The notes: generated by a model from the sequence alone, not told the origin. A DNA stretch of 64,000 bases from Trebonia sp963767685 (GCA_963767685.1 CAVYEZ010000012.1:186001-250000); one strand, 5' to 3'; shown: positions 7,149-16,697, numbered from the stretch's first letter. Numbers and translations: made by a program.

Positions 7149-9488
7149 TCATTCGTTTCTCGCGACCTCGGGTCCGGTGATGCGGGCCAGCAGCGGGAAG
7201 GTGGCGGCGATGATGCCGAGGGACGCCAGGATCCCGCCTGCGGTGAGAAGGTAGTAGGCGGCGCCGGGCGCGACCATCGGGTGCTGTATGGCCCCGGAGG
7301 CGTACATCGCGGCGCCGCCGAACCCGGTGCCGATCGCGACCCCGGCGACGGCGAGCAACGGTACGGCGCCTTCGAGTGCGACGACGCGGCGCAGCATGGC
7401 GAGCCGGGAGCCGGTGAGCCGCAGCAGGCTGAACGGCCGCTTGCGGTCCGCGAGCCCGGCCGCGATGCCCGTGGCGAGCGTGCAGCCGGCGATCACCAGG
7501 CTGATCAGGATCACCACGGTCGCGAGCTGCCCTTCGTCGCTGTGCTTGGAATTGTCCCTCTTGATAATGTCGCTCATGGTGAGCGGCGCGTTGACGACCG
7601 GGTAGGCGTTCACGGACTCAAGCAGAGTCCTCGCCTGCTCGATCGTCGGGACAGAACCGTCCGTCGCCACGTCGATGGCGGCCACGCCGAGGCTGTCAAT
7701 CCCCGAGGCCGGGACATTCGCGGCCGGCCAGGTTATCCCGGTGGTGTTCGTGGAGTTCAGCACGCCATTGGGGCCGAACGCGCCTGCGGGGAATGCCGCC
7801 GCTGCCGCCCCGGCTGGGCAGCGGCCGAGCACGGGAACGGTCGCGAGCTGGGCGCAGGAGATCACGCCCGCCGGGACCGGGCTGGGCTGGCCGAACCCAT
7901 TGCCGCCGAAGCCGCGGAATGTGCCGGGGATGGTCAGCCCCCGGTCAGCACGGACCAGGACCACCCCTTGGACGCCGGGAATCGCGCGCAGCTGCGCGGT
8001 GAGCGGCTCGACGGGCGCGGCTGGCCCCGGGCCCGACACGGCCTGGCCGCCGGGCGACTCGTACGCTATCTGGTCATTCAGCACGTTTGATTCCGCCACG
8101 GCGCCCCACCGGGTGAAGTTCTTGGCGTTCTGCGTGCTGATCGCGACCACCGCCACGGTGGTGATGAACAGCGCGAGGACCAGGCCGCTAACCGCGCGGA
8201 AGGCGGCCCTGGGGTCGTCGGCCAGGCGGCGGGCCGCGATCAGCGTGCTTGGGCGGCTGGTCCACCGGGCCATGGCCCTGGCGGCGGCCATGGTGATCCA
8301 CGGGCCCGCGATGAACAGGCCGATGAGGATGAGCGCGAAGCTGGACACGAACGCCTGGATCTGCCCGGGAGTGGAGGCCGGTTGGCCGTGCACGGTCCAG
8401 AAGCCAAGCTCGGCCAGGCCTGCCAGCAGCGGCACCAGCCGCCGGGCGCGCGGCGGCTCCGGTGTCGCCCGGCGGGCGACGCCGAGCGGGGAGATGTGCA
8501 CCCGGCGCAGCGCCAGCCGGGCGGCCACAGCGGCGGCGGCTGGCACGCCGATCGCGACCGCGAGGATGTCCGGCAGGCTGAGCGTCAGTTCGGCGGGGAA
8601 GAACGGCTGGCCGATGAACGGGAGACCAGCGACCGGGATGCGCAGTCCGGAAGAAGATCCCGAACCCGGCGGCCACCCCGAGTGTCCGGCCGTGACCGAT
8701 TCGATGGCGGCGAGCAGGGAGACCTGCTTGCGGGTCGCGCCGGTAGGCGCATCGCCGCGAACCGTTCCTCACGGCGGGCGGCCGACAGCCGGGTCGCGGT
8801 GGCGATGAACAGCAGCACCGGGGTCAGGATGGCCAGCGCCACAACGGACAAGATGAGGTCCATGGCCCTCGCCCCGCCTCCCGGGTCGGCTAGGGCTGTA
8901 GTCGAGCCCCCCGGGGTTCACCTGGCCCCCGAAGCCGCCGGGCACCACCGTGTTGATTGATGTCACCCGCGCGCTGTTCGGGGTGTGCGCGAGCTGCGCC
9001 GGGGCGCGTCCGACGATGATGACCAGCGAGTCCGGCGACGGCAGCGCGGTCTCGCCGATCGCGCAGGCCAGGTGGCCTGGGTAGCGTCCGGCTAGCTGGT
9101 CCGCCGGGGTAGTGTGCAGCAGCGCGATCAGTGCGGGTGAGGCGTAGTATTGCCCCGGCGCCGGGTCGCGGGGGATGCCCGGCGGCACCGGGGACGAGGC
9201 GCCGGTGGCGGCCACGTCGAACCGGCTGATGCCCTGCCCGTTGAACATGTCACTGATGGGGTGCCACCACAGCGGGGCGACGACCGCCGCCGCCGGGCTG
9301 GCGGGCACGGACGAGCTGCCGGTCCAGAACCAGGCGTGGCGGTTGTTCCAGGTGACGGCCGCGTTGGTCCCGGCCACGGCGGTCAGCAGCAGGCCGGTGC
9401 CCAGGCCGACGGCGACCGCCAGGATGACCAGCCGGGTGATCGCCTCGCGGCCGCCGCTGACCGCCAGCCGCAGCCCGAGCCCGATCAT
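7149..9488 (-). pseudogene. MacB/FtsX-type ABC transporter permease, multiply frameshifted
   Basis: The start is ATG 9488, overlapping the ATPase stop (ATGA). The N-terminal part (helix ITRLVILAVAVGLGTGLLLT and a large extracytoplasmic domain) reads cleanly to about 8895. The next 250 bases can only be followed as LILSVVALAILTPVLLF, TATRLSAARREERFAAMRL, GATRKQVSLLAAIESVTAG, LGVAAGFGIFF, LRIPVAGLPFIGQPFF by changing frame at about 8895, 8745, 8680 and 8647. The last 465 codons (from 8546) are again open, with FtsX helices and end ARITGPEVARNE. The corrected product would be about 780 residues. Four indels so close together suggest real inactivation or a local assembly problem. Confidence 0.75.
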
Positions 9489-10204
9489 GGCCGGGCCCCG
9501 GTAAGCGTGCAGGCCGTGCCGTCGCGGACGATGACTTCGCGGTCGGCGTAGGCGGCGACCCGGGCGTCGTGGGTGACCAGGACGACGGTGGTGCCGTGCT
9601 CGCGGACGGCGGCGGTCAGCAGGTCCATCACCAGTTCGCCGGACACCGAGTCCAGCGACCCGGTCGGCTCGTCGGCGAACAGCACTTCCGGTTCGGCGAC
9701 CAGGCCGCGGGCCAGCGCTACCCGCTGCGCCTGCCCGCCGGACAGCTCCCCGGACCTGCGGCCCTGCAGCCCGTCCAGGCCGAGCACGCCAAACCACTTC
9801 CTGGCCGCGGTCATCGCCGGGCCGCGCCGGGTACCGGACAAAAGCAGCGGCAGCGCGACGTTCTCTTCCGCGGTCAGCTCGGGGACGAGCTGGCCGGACT
9901 GGAACACGAACCCGAACAGGTCCCGGCGCAGCGCGCTGCGCAGGTCGTCGCCCAGGGTGTCCAGCCGCTGCCCGCCGAACCATACCTGGCCCTGTTCGGG
10001 GACCAGGATGCCGGCCAGGCAGTGCAGCAGCGTGGACTTGCCCGACCCGCTCGGCCCCATGACCGCGACGATCTCGCCCTGCCGGACTGCCAGCGAGGCA
10101 CCGCGCAGCGCCGGTGTTTCGCCGAACGATTTCACCAGGTTCCGCGCCTCGATGATCGTCGCGGCCCCGGGGGATGCTGTGACGGCGGCAAGGTCTGCGG
10201 TCAC
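9485..10204 (-). CDS. ABC transporter ATP-binding protein (LolD/MacB type)
   Basis: The protein has 239 residues from GTG 10204, which overlaps the padR stop (GTGA). It shows Walker A GPSGSGKSTLLHCLAG, Q-loop FGFVFQSGQLVPELTAEENV, signature LSGGQAQRVALARGL, Walker B VLFADEPTGSLD and H-loop VLVTHD. This is the standard ATPase of MacB/LolCDE/FtsX-type exporters, which act at the cytoplasmic membrane. It is coupled to the frameshifted permease downstream and to the PadR regulator upstream, so all three form one operon. Confidence 0.9.
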   Translation of the reverse strand: MTADLAAVTASPGAATIIEARNLVKSFGETPALRGASLAVRQGEIVAVMGPSGSGKSTLLHCLAGILVPEQGQVWFGGQRLDTLGDDLRSALRRDLFGFVFQSGQLVPELTAEENVALPLLLSGTRRGPAMTAARKWFGVLGLDGLQGRRSGELSGGQAQRVALARGLVAEPEVLFADEPTGSLDSVSGELVMDLLTAAVREHGTTVVLVTHDARVAAYADREVIVRDGTACTLTGARP

Positions 10205-10725
10205 GGGCGCACCGCCCGGGAGAGCAGGTCCAGCCGGGCCGCGGTGTGGTCGATCCATCGTAGGTCAGCCTCCAGGCGGTAAAGAGAGTGGTCGGCGAGC
10301 AGCACGCCGATCTGGTCAGAGCCACGTTTGAGGTCGGTGAGCTCGCGCATCCGCTGCAGGTGCGCGGCCCGCTGGGCATCCAGGTACGTGCAGGCCGGGC
10401 GGCCGAGCATCAGGGCGAGCACAACCTTGGCGAACAGCCCGCTGTGCAGGTCCGGCTCCGGCGGGGCCGGCTCGGCCAGCCACCGTTCCACGTCGGCGAT
10501 GCCCGCTTCGGTGATGACGTAGCGCCGCCGTTCCGGCCCGGCCCCCTGCTCGACGGGCCCGGGGATCGTCTTCCCGTCCCTGGCCAACCGGGACAAGGTC
10601 GCGTACACCTGGCTGTAGCGCACCGGCTTGCCTTGGCCGAAGTACGCGTCGTAGTCCCGTTTCAGGTCATATCCGTGGCTTGGCCCCCGCTCCAGCCAGC
10701 CAAGCAGTGTCAGCGGCACGCTCAT
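10201..10725 (-). CDS. PadR-family transcriptional regulator
   Basis: The protein has 174 residues. The N-terminal winged helix reads MSVPLTLLGWLERGPSHGYD, RYSQVYATLSRLARDG and RRYVITEAGIADVERWL, a PadR signature; the remainder is the helical dimerisation domain. PadR proteins usually repress a neighbouring transporter operon and release DNA when they bind a drug or phenolic ligand. Here the gene is first in the operon with the ABC ATPase and permease and has a perfect palindrome two bases upstream of its start, so autorepression of the whole operon is the likely scheme. Confidence 0.9.
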   Translation of the reverse strand: MSVPLTLLGWLERGPSHGYDLKRDYDAYFGQGKPVRYSQVYATLSRLARDGKTIPGPVEQGAGPERRRYVITEAGIADVERWLAEPAPPEPDLHSGLFAKVVLALMLGRPACTYLDAQRAAHLQRMRELTDLKRGSDQIGVLLADHSLYRLEADLRWIDHTAARLDLLSRAVRP

Positions 10726-10727
10726 AA

Positions 10728-10758
10728 CCGGGAGAATACTCTAAAAGTATTCTCCCGG
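10728..10758. promoter_or_regulatory. Perfect palindrome, probable PadR operator
   Basis: The arms CCGGGAGAATACT (10728-10740) and AGTATTCTCCCGG (10746-10758) are perfect 13-bp complements around a CTAAA spacer. The site begins two bases upstream of the padR ATG. On the minus strand it includes TAGAGT (10743-10738), which could serve as a -10 element and would place transcription start about seven bases before ATG. Binding here would block initiation. There is no other ribosome site close to the ATG, which fits a nearly leaderless message. Confidence 0.75.
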
Positions 10759-10979
10759 AAAGTAGCTTAGGCTGGCCGGGTCGCAACGCCTCCGGACAGC
10801 CACCGCATCCGGGAGGTCATCGCGTACCAGCCCCTGCTCTACTGGTCCTTCGAACGTAAATCGACAAGCAACTGATCGCCAGGCCAGGCCCGCATGGCCA
10901 GACGCATCCCGATGACGAGACGTCCTGGCTGGACTTCCTCACGTTCGGATCCGGGAAAATGGCGCCTATCGTGTAGTCC
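10759..10979. other. Intergenic region between padR and the Clp-N gene
   Basis: A short plus-strand stretch reads HRIREVIAYQPLLYWSFERK before stops appear, and looks like the end of a lost gene, but I could not assign a family. No promoter for the downstream gene is obvious. Nothing else is recognisable. Confidence 0.3.
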
Positions 10980-11681
10980 ATGGGACGGGATTCCAAGGGG
11001 ATGATGTCCCCCACCCCGCATTACTACATGGTCGCGGGTCGGGCCGCCGAGATCGCCAGGATCTCGGGGAGCCCGGCCGTCGGAGCCGAGCACCTGTTCC
11101 TGGCGATGCTCCACGACGGCGGGTGGCCCGTGAGCGTGCTCTCGGACCTGGTCGACCTCGCCCGCGCCGAGGCGGCCGTCGACGCCATCCTGGACGGTCC
11201 CGGCTACTCGCCCCCTTCTCTTCCCCGGCCCCTCGTGCCCAGCGGCTACGTGCAACCGACATGGGGCATACGGGTCGCTATCGAGATGGGCGACTCCCAC
11301 CTCGGCCTGGAGCATGCGCTCCTGGCCATGATCCGTGACCGGGAAACGGTCCCCGCCCGCGCACTGGCGGGCCTGGCTGACCTTGACGCGTTGGACGCCG
11401 TCGTCGTGGCGGCGGCTGACGCCCCCGTCCGCCCGCACGAGAACGCGGCTTTCCTGCCGGAAGGCCAGCAGTTGGACAGCGCGCTGCTCGGGGCCATCTC
11501 GGATGCCCTGCCCGAGGGCGCCACATTCGGCTTCAACGGCAGTGACGGGCGAACGTGGATCCACGTGTGGGACTCGGACGGCAGCCTCGGCCGTGAAGTC
11601 TCCCGCGAGGTGCTCAACACCGCCCTGGCCAGCCTGGGCCGCCCCGGGCTCAGCCAGCTGACGCGCAGTGGACGAACGTGA
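10980..11681 (+). CDS. Clp N-terminal-domain (double Clp-N repeat) protein
   Basis: The protein has 233 residues. Two Clp-N-like helical repeats are visible: HYYMVAGRAAEIARISGS with VGAEHLFLAMLHDGG (residues about 14-48), and WGIRVAIEMGDSHLGLEHAL with LAMIRDRETVPARALA (about 94-130). There is no AAA+ ATPase domain. Stand-alone Clp-N proteins are frequent in Actinobacteria and are thought to be adaptors or ligand-binding modules; no role can be assigned. The C-terminal part (FGFNGSDGRTWIHVWDSDG) is of unknown type. Its last 14 bases overlap the start of the damaged DUF222 gene. Confidence 0.7.
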   Translation: MGRDSKGMMSPTPHYYMVAGRAAEIARISGSPAVGAEHLFLAMLHDGGWPVSVLSDLVDLARAEAAVDAILDGPGYSPPSLPRPLVPSGYVQPTWGIRVAIEMGDSHLGLEHALLAMIRDRETVPARALAGLADLDALDAVVVAAADAPVRPHENAAFLPEGQQLDSALLGAISDALPEGATFGFNGSDGRTWIHVWDSDGSLGREVSREVLNTALASLGRPGLSQLTRSGRT

Positions 11682-11905
11682 GCTCGTAGGCCTGCTGTAC
11701 CGGGCGGACGGGCCGCGGCTGGCGCTGGTGGCGCGAGTCGCACCAGTAACTAGCGGCCGCGGCGGGCGCGTCGCTGGACGACCTGGCCACCATCGCGGCC
11801 TGCGCGATCGAGCGGTGGCGGCAGCAGCAGCCGGACCCGGACAGCCCCGACGACGGGTTCGACGACCGCTACGTCCAGGCGGGCACCACGTTCGGCGGGG
11901 CCGGG
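11668..11905 (+). pseudogene. 5' portion of the DUF222-HNH gene, out of frame with the rest
   Basis: From GTG 11668 the frame reads VDERELVGLLYRADGPRLAL and looks like the N-terminus of a DUF222 protein, but after about 25 codons similarity jumps to another frame (open from 11750) with SLDDLATIAACAIERWRQQQ and FDDRYVQAGTTFGGAGVIRG. The join near 11745-11760 (around CTAGCGGCCGC) is therefore an indel or deletion that separates the start from the body of the gene. Confidence 0.55.
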
Positions 11906-13042
11906 GTGATCCGGGGGAACCTGACGCCGGAGTGCGCGGCGGCGGTCCGCGCGGTGCTGGAGGCCCTGGGCAAGAAGGCGGGGCCGGAGGACGACCGGGA
12001 CGAGGGCAAGCGGTTCCACGACGCGCTGCAGCTGGCGTGCGAGCTGCTGCTGCGCGCGAAGCTGGTGCCGGACCGGGCCGGGGCCGGCACCCAGGTGGTA
12101 GCGCACATCCCGCTGTCGCAGCTGCGCGCTATGCCCGGCGCGCAGGACCTCGAAGACGCCTGGATCCGGGCCCGCCTCGGCGAGGACGGCTACCTGACCG
12201 GCAAGGACGCCGAGACCGCCGCCTGCGACGCGCGGACCGTGCCGGTCGTCACCGGCACCCTGGACCCGGACGTCATCGACCGGATGATCGACCTGGCCCG
12301 GACCGCCGCGCAGGCGCAGGCCGAGGCGGGCCGCCCGGCCAGTCACGAGGATGCCGGCACCGACCCTGAGGACGCCTCCGCCCGCACCGCCGTCAGCGAC
12401 CCTCCGGCCGGCGACGTCCGTGACCCCAGTGATGTTCGCGGGGCGGGACGCCGCGGTGACCCCGACGACAGTCGCGGGCCCGACGGCGGCCGTGACGCCG
12501 ACAGCGTCGTCGCCCCCGCAGGTGCCCATGACGGCGGCCCGGCCGGCCCGCACGGGCGGACCCGCTCCCAGGGGCTGTCACCCGAGGCGTGGCGGGCGCT
12601 GCGTTATGCGATGGCCCGCCTGGCCGTGGACCTGGTCTCCGGGCCCGCCGGCGTCGCTGCCATCCTCCGCCAGGGGCTGTTGGACCAGCCGTACAACACC
12701 CCGAGCCTCCCGCTCGACATCGGCTACAGCGACTCCATTCCCTGGTACATCCGCCGGGCCGTCCAGCTGCGAGATAAGAAGTGCGCCTGGCCGAAATGCG
12801 GTCGGCCCGCGGTCTACTGCGACGTCCATCATTTGCGGCATAAACAAGACGGCGGCGAAACCTCGCTCGACAACCTCATCTTGCGCTGCAACTACCACCA
12901 TGATGTTTGCGTCCACCGGCGAGGCTGGCAGCTTATTCTCCGCCCGGACGGCACCACCGAGGCCCGAAGTCCCGACGGTACACGGGTCTTGCGCAGTCAC
13001 GCACCGCCGAACCAGCACGCTGCATTAACTGTTGGGCCCTGA
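11906..13042 (+). CDS. DUF222/HNH endonuclease-domain protein (N-terminally disrupted)
   Basis: The longest intact segment is 378 residues from GTG 11906. Homologous sequence in the same frame begins earlier (about 11750), so the native N-terminus is lost. The DUF222 part contains GNLTPECAAAVRAVLEALGK and FHDALQLACELLLRAK, then a long Asp/Pro/Gly-rich linker (residues about 135-220). At the C-terminus is a complete HNH module: CAWPKCGRPA, DVHHLRHKQDGGETSLDNLI and CNYHHDVCVHRRGW, with both Cys pairs and the HH present. Such genes are multicopy and mobile-like in Actinobacteria, and a fragment of a second copy lies at 5.4 kb. The role is unknown. Confidence 0.75.
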   Translation: MIRGNLTPECAAAVRAVLEALGKKAGPEDDRDEGKRFHDALQLACELLLRAKLVPDRAGAGTQVVAHIPLSQLRAMPGAQDLEDAWIRARLGEDGYLTGKDAETAACDARTVPVVTGTLDPDVIDRMIDLARTAAQAQAEAGRPASHEDAGTDPEDASARTAVSDPPAGDVRDPSDVRGAGRRGDPDDSRGPDGGRDADSVVAPAGAHDGGPAGPHGRTRSQGLSPEAWRALRYAMARLAVDLVSGPAGVAAILRQGLLDQPYNTPSLPLDIGYSDSIPWYIRRAVQLRDKKCAWPKCGRPAVYCDVHHLRHKQDGGETSLDNLILRCNYHHDVCVHRRGWQLILRPDGTTEARSPDGTRVLRSHAPPNQHAALTVGP

Positions 13043-13128
13043 GGGGCGGAGCGGGCAGAGAACCACGCCCTGGACGAGCACGGAATACGGCACATGAGCC
13101 ATTGGCAATTGCGATACGTATATATTGG

Positions 13129-13313
13129 CGTGGGTGAGTGGATTCGGGCCGATCTGAATGCCATCGGGCGGGTCGCGCGGCAGATTACCGCGATCGGCAC
13201 GGAGTTCGAGCGGGCCAGCTCGCGCAGGGGGCGGTCGATGCCTACCAGGGAACGGACGCCTCGCTCACCGCCGACGCCGCTCGATGCTCACCAGCCAAGC
13301 GTACGAGCCCCAG
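13129..13313 (+). pseudogene. Possible remnant of a WXG100-like small gene
   Basis: One frame reads RADLNAIGRVARQITAIGTE followed by FERAS. After a shift of frame near 13215 the sequence continues QGAVDAYQGTDASLTADAAR, which resembles the C-terminal AVDAYxxTDAALA of ESX/WXG100-related proteins. About half the expected length is missing. This is a weak resemblance and no functional claim is made. The rest of 13043-13343 holds nothing recognisable except the ligase ribosome site. Confidence 0.3.
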
Positions 13314-13343
13314 ATGGCATGAGCAGGCTCACTGGTGGCGACA

Positions 13344-14897
13344 ATGGTCAGCATGCTGCTCACTGAACTGGCGGGCGTGTCGCGGGCCGTGTCCCAGACG
13401 TCGGCGCGGCTCGCCAAGGTCGCGGCGCTCGCGGACGCGTTGCGGTCCGCTTCGGCCGAGGAGGTTCCCGTTGTCGTGGCTTACCTGTCGGGGGAACTGC
13501 CGCAGCGGCAGATCGGGGTCGGGTGGGCGGCGCTGCGCTCCGTGCCGGCTGCCGCCGCGGAGTCGTCGTTGACGGTGATCGCCGTGGACCAGGCGTTTTC
13601 CCGGATCGGCGCCGTCACGGGCAAGGGGTCGGCGGCCGAGCGGAAGCGGCTCGTCGGGGAGTTGTTTGGTGCCGCTACCGAGGCTGAGCAGTACTTTCTC
13701 GTGCGGTTGCTGTCCGGTGAGCTTCGGCAAGGGGCCCTTGACGGGGTGATGACCGATGCCGTGGCCAAGGCCGCCGGGGTGCCGGCGGGCGGGGTGCGGC
13801 GGGCGGTCATGCTCAGCGGGTCGCTGGCGGTGACGGCGCGGGCCGCGCTTGAGGGCGGGAGTTCGGCCCTCGGGCGCTTCGGGCTGCAGGTCGGGCGGCC
13901 GCTCAAGCCCATGCTGGCGAGCAGCGAGGCGTCAATCGACGAGGCACTCGGCCGGATCGACGGGGCGGCGGCGGTCGAGTGGAAGCTCGACGGCATCCGG
14001 GTGCAAGCGCACGTCGCGGACGGCAAGGTGCGGCTGTTCACCCGGTCGCTTGACGACATCACCGACCGGTTGCCTGAAGTCGTGACGGTCCTGGCCGCGC
14101 TCCCGGTGCGCGACGCCGTCTTCGACGGGGAACTGATCGCGCTGCGGCCGGACGGGCGGCCCTACGCCTTCCAGGACACGGCGTCCCGCGCGGCGAGCGA
14201 GGTCGACGCGCTCAAAGCTGCGAAACAGGGCTCCGGTGCCGTGCCGCTGTCAGTGTTCCTCTTCGACGTGCTGCACCTCAACGGCAAGGACCTCATCGAC
14301 GAGCCGGACGCGGACCGGCGCGCCGCGCTCGCCTCCGTGGTGCCGGAGACGATGCTGATGCGCCGGCTGGTCACGGACGACGTGAAGGAGGCGACGGAGT
14401 TCTTCCAGGACGCGGTCGCGCGGGGCCACGAGGGCGTCGTGGTGAAGTCCCTGACAACGCCCTACGCTGCCGGCAGACGCGGCGCGGGGTGGATCAAGGT
14501 CAAGCCCCGCCACACGCTGGACCTCGTGGTCCTAGCGGTGGAATGGGGCCACGGGCGTCGCCACGGCTGGCTGTCCAACCTGCACCTGGGCGCAAGAGAC
14601 CCGGAGACGGGCGGCTGGGTCATGCTCGGCAAGACGTTCAAGGGCCTCACCGACGAGCTGCTCACCTGGCAGACCGCGCGGTTCCTTGAGCTCGAAGACC
14701 ACCGTGACGACTGGACCGTCTACGTTCACCCGGAACAGGTTGTCGAGATCGCCTTCGACGGCGTCCAGCGCTCCCCTCGTTACCCAGGCGGCGTCGCGCT
14801 GAGATTCGCCCGGGTGCTGCGCTACCGCGAGGACAAGACGGCGGCGGAGGCCGACACGATCGACGCGGTCACGGCGCTAGCGCCGCCGCCCGATTAA
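13344..14897 (+). CDS. ligB: ATP-dependent DNA ligase (LigB type)
   Basis: This non-essential repair-type ligase seals nicks using ATP. An N-terminal DNA-binding helical domain (residues about 1-190) precedes the nucleotidyltransferase domain with motif I EWKLDGIR (adenylated Lys), motif III FDGELIAL, motif IV EGVVVKS and motif V WIKVKP, and then the OB domain (LVVLAVEWGHGRRHGWLSNL, VMLGKTFKGLTDE, SPRYPGGVALRFARVLRYR). The length, 517 residues, matches actinobacterial LigB. I start at ATG 13344 because GGTGG lies six bases upstream; ATG 13353 and GTG 13335 are alternatives. The gene stands alone on the plus strand. Confidence 0.92.
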   Translation: MVSMLLTELAGVSRAVSQTSARLAKVAALADALRSASAEEVPVVVAYLSGELPQRQIGVGWAALRSVPAAAAESSLTVIAVDQAFSRIGAVTGKGSAAERKRLVGELFGAATEAEQYFLVRLLSGELRQGALDGVMTDAVAKAAGVPAGGVRRAVMLSGSLAVTARAALEGGSSALGRFGLQVGRPLKPMLASSEASIDEALGRIDGAAAVEWKLDGIRVQAHVADGKVRLFTRSLDDITDRLPEVVTVLAALPVRDAVFDGELIALRPDGRPYAFQDTASRAASEVDALKAAKQGSGAVPLSVFLFDVLHLNGKDLIDEPDADRRAALASVVPETMLMRRLVTDDVKEATEFFQDAVARGHEGVVVKSLTTPYAAGRRGAGWIKVKPRHTLDLVVLAVEWGHGRRHGWLSNLHLGARDPETGGWVMLGKTFKGLTDELLTWQTARFLELEDHRDDWTVYVHPEQVVEIAFDGVQRSPRYPGGVALRFARVLRYREDKTAAEADTIDAVTALAPPPD

Positions 14898-15023
14898 AAG
14901 AGAAGCGGGGAGCGGCGGGGGGCGAGCCAGCGCGCGTTCGGTTCCGCCAGAGCGGTCTTCTCGGGCGGAGCCGACAGCGCGATGGCGAGCCCCTCCGCTA
15001 TGCATTAACGGGGCGTGAGCTTA

Positions 15024-16697
15024 CTACTTCTTCTTTCTGTCGCGCTTGCCGAATGCGGCGGGAATGACGTTGCCGCCACGGGCGCCGCCGCCGAAGGCCG
15101 GCGGCAGCGCCGACGGGCCGCCGCGGAGGCCGGGGAGGCCCTCCCCCTCCTCGCCGAGGCCACCGGGTCCGCCGGCCGCCTGCGCGTCGCGCAGCATCTC
15201 GGCCAGCTCTTCCATCGACTGCGGGGCGGCGGCCGGGGCGGCCGCGTCCGGCTCCTGGGCCGGCGCCGGGGTGATCCCGGCCTTGCGCGGGTCGCCGCTC
15301 TTCCGCTTGCCCTTGGCGTTCTTCGCCGCCTTGGCCCGGGCCGCCGACTTGCGGCCGCCCATCATCCCCGGGACCGCGGGCATGCCCGGCATGCCCCCGC
15401 CCATCAGCATCTTCATCTGCCGCTGGCCCTCGAAGAAGTTCGTGACCAGCTGGGAGACCTCGCCGACCCCGACGCCGGAGCCGTTGGCGATCCGCAGCCG
15501 CCGCGAGCCGTTGATGATCTTGGGGTTGCGGCGCTCGGCCGGGGTCATCGAGCGGACGATCGCCTCGGCCCGGTCCACGTCCTTGTCGTTGACCTGATCG
15601 AGCAGCGCCTTGTTCTTCGACGCGCCCGGCATCATGCCCAGGATGTTCTTCAGCGGGCCGAGCTTGCGCAGCATCCCGAGCTGCTCGATGAAGTCCTCAA
15701 GGGTGAACCCCTCGCCGGTCATCAGCTTGTCCGCCATCGAGGCGGCCTGATCCTGGTCGAAGGCCTTCTCGGCCTGCTCGATCAGGCTGAGCACGTCGCC
15801 CATGTCCAGGAGCCGGGACGCCATCCGGTCCGGGTAGAACATCTCGAAGTCGGTCAGCTTCTCACCGGTCGACGCGAACATGATCGGGCGCCCGGCCAGC
15901 GCGGCGATCGACAGCGCAGCGCCACCGCGGGCGTCGCTGTCCATCTTGGCGAGCACGACGCCGTCGTATTCGACAGCGTCGAGGAACGCCTGCGCGGTCT
16001 TCACCGCGTCCTGGCCCATCATCGCATCGACGACGAGGAGAACCTCGTCGGGATCGGTCGCGTCCTTGATCGCCCGCGCCTGCGTCATCAGCTCCGCGTC
16101 GGCGCCGAGACGGCCGGCCGTGTCGATAATCACGATGTTGTGGAGCGTGCGCCTCGCCTCGTCGATCGACTGGCGGGCGACCACGACGGGGTCCCCGACG
16201 CCGCTACCTGGTTCCGGCGCGTAGACCGGGACACCCGCACGCTCGCCGACGATCTGGAGCTGCTGTACCGCGTTCGGCCGGTGGAGGTCGGCCGCGACGA
16301 GCATGGGCGTGTTGCCCTGCTCCTTCAGCCATAGCGCGAGCTTGCCGGCCAGGGTCGTCTTGCCGGCGCCGTTGGGACCAAGCAGCAGGATCACGGTCGG
16401 CGGGTTCTTCGCGAACCGCAGCCGCCTAGCCTCGCCGCCGAGGACGGTGACGAGCTCCTCATGCACGATCTTGATGACCTGCTGGGCCGGGTTGAGCGCC
16501 TGCGATACCTCCGCGCCGGCGGCTCGCTCCTTGACCCGGGCGATGAACTGCCTGACCACGGGCAGCGCGACGTCCGCCTCGAGCAGGGCGATGCGAATCT
16601 CGCGGGCGGTCGCGTCGATGTCGGCGGGCGACAGCCGCCCCTTGCCGCGCAGCCCGGAGAAGACCTGGGTCAGCCGATCGGAGAGCGTCTCAAACAC
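15024..16697 (-). CDS. ffh: Signal recognition particle protein Ffh
   Basis: This SRP54 GTPase binds signal sequences and SRP RNA and delivers nascent membrane proteins to FtsY. The protein has 557 residues from GTG 16697. It has the N domain (MFETLSDRLTQVFSGLRGKG), G1 GPNGAGKTTLAGKLA, DTAGRLG, TKMD equivalent LAKMDSDARGG, and the Met-rich M domain (GGGMPGMPAVPGMMGG and QRQMKMLMGG), with a longer than usual Gly/Pro/Ala-rich C-terminal tail ending GKRDRKKK. It ends the minus-strand housekeeping block; the rpsP-rimM-trmD genes that often follow ffh are absent here. Confidence 0.96.
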   Translation of the reverse strand: MFETLSDRLTQVFSGLRGKGRLSPADIDATAREIRIALLEADVALPVVRQFIARVKERAAGAEVSQALNPAQQVIKIVHEELVTVLGGEARRLRFAKNPPTVILLLGPNGAGKTTLAGKLALWLKEQGNTPMLVAADLHRPNAVQQLQIVGERAGVPVYAPEPGSGVGDPVVVARQSIDEARRTLHNIVIIDTAGRLGADAELMTQARAIKDATDPDEVLLVVDAMMGQDAVKTAQAFLDAVEYDGVVLAKMDSDARGGAALSIAALAGRPIMFASTGEKLTDFEMFYPDRMASRLLDMGDVLSLIEQAEKAFDQDQAASMADKLMTGEGFTLEDFIEQLGMLRKLGPLKNILGMMPGASKNKALLDQVNDKDVDRAEAIVRSMTPAERRNPKIINGSRRLRIANGSGVGVGEVSQLVTNFFEGQRQMKMLMGGGMPGMPAVPGMMGGRKSAARAKAAKNAKGKRKSGDPRKAGITPAPAQEPDAAAPAAAPQSMEELAEMLRDAQAAGGPGGLGEEGEGLPGLRGGPSALPPAFGGGARGGNVIPAAFGKRDRKKK

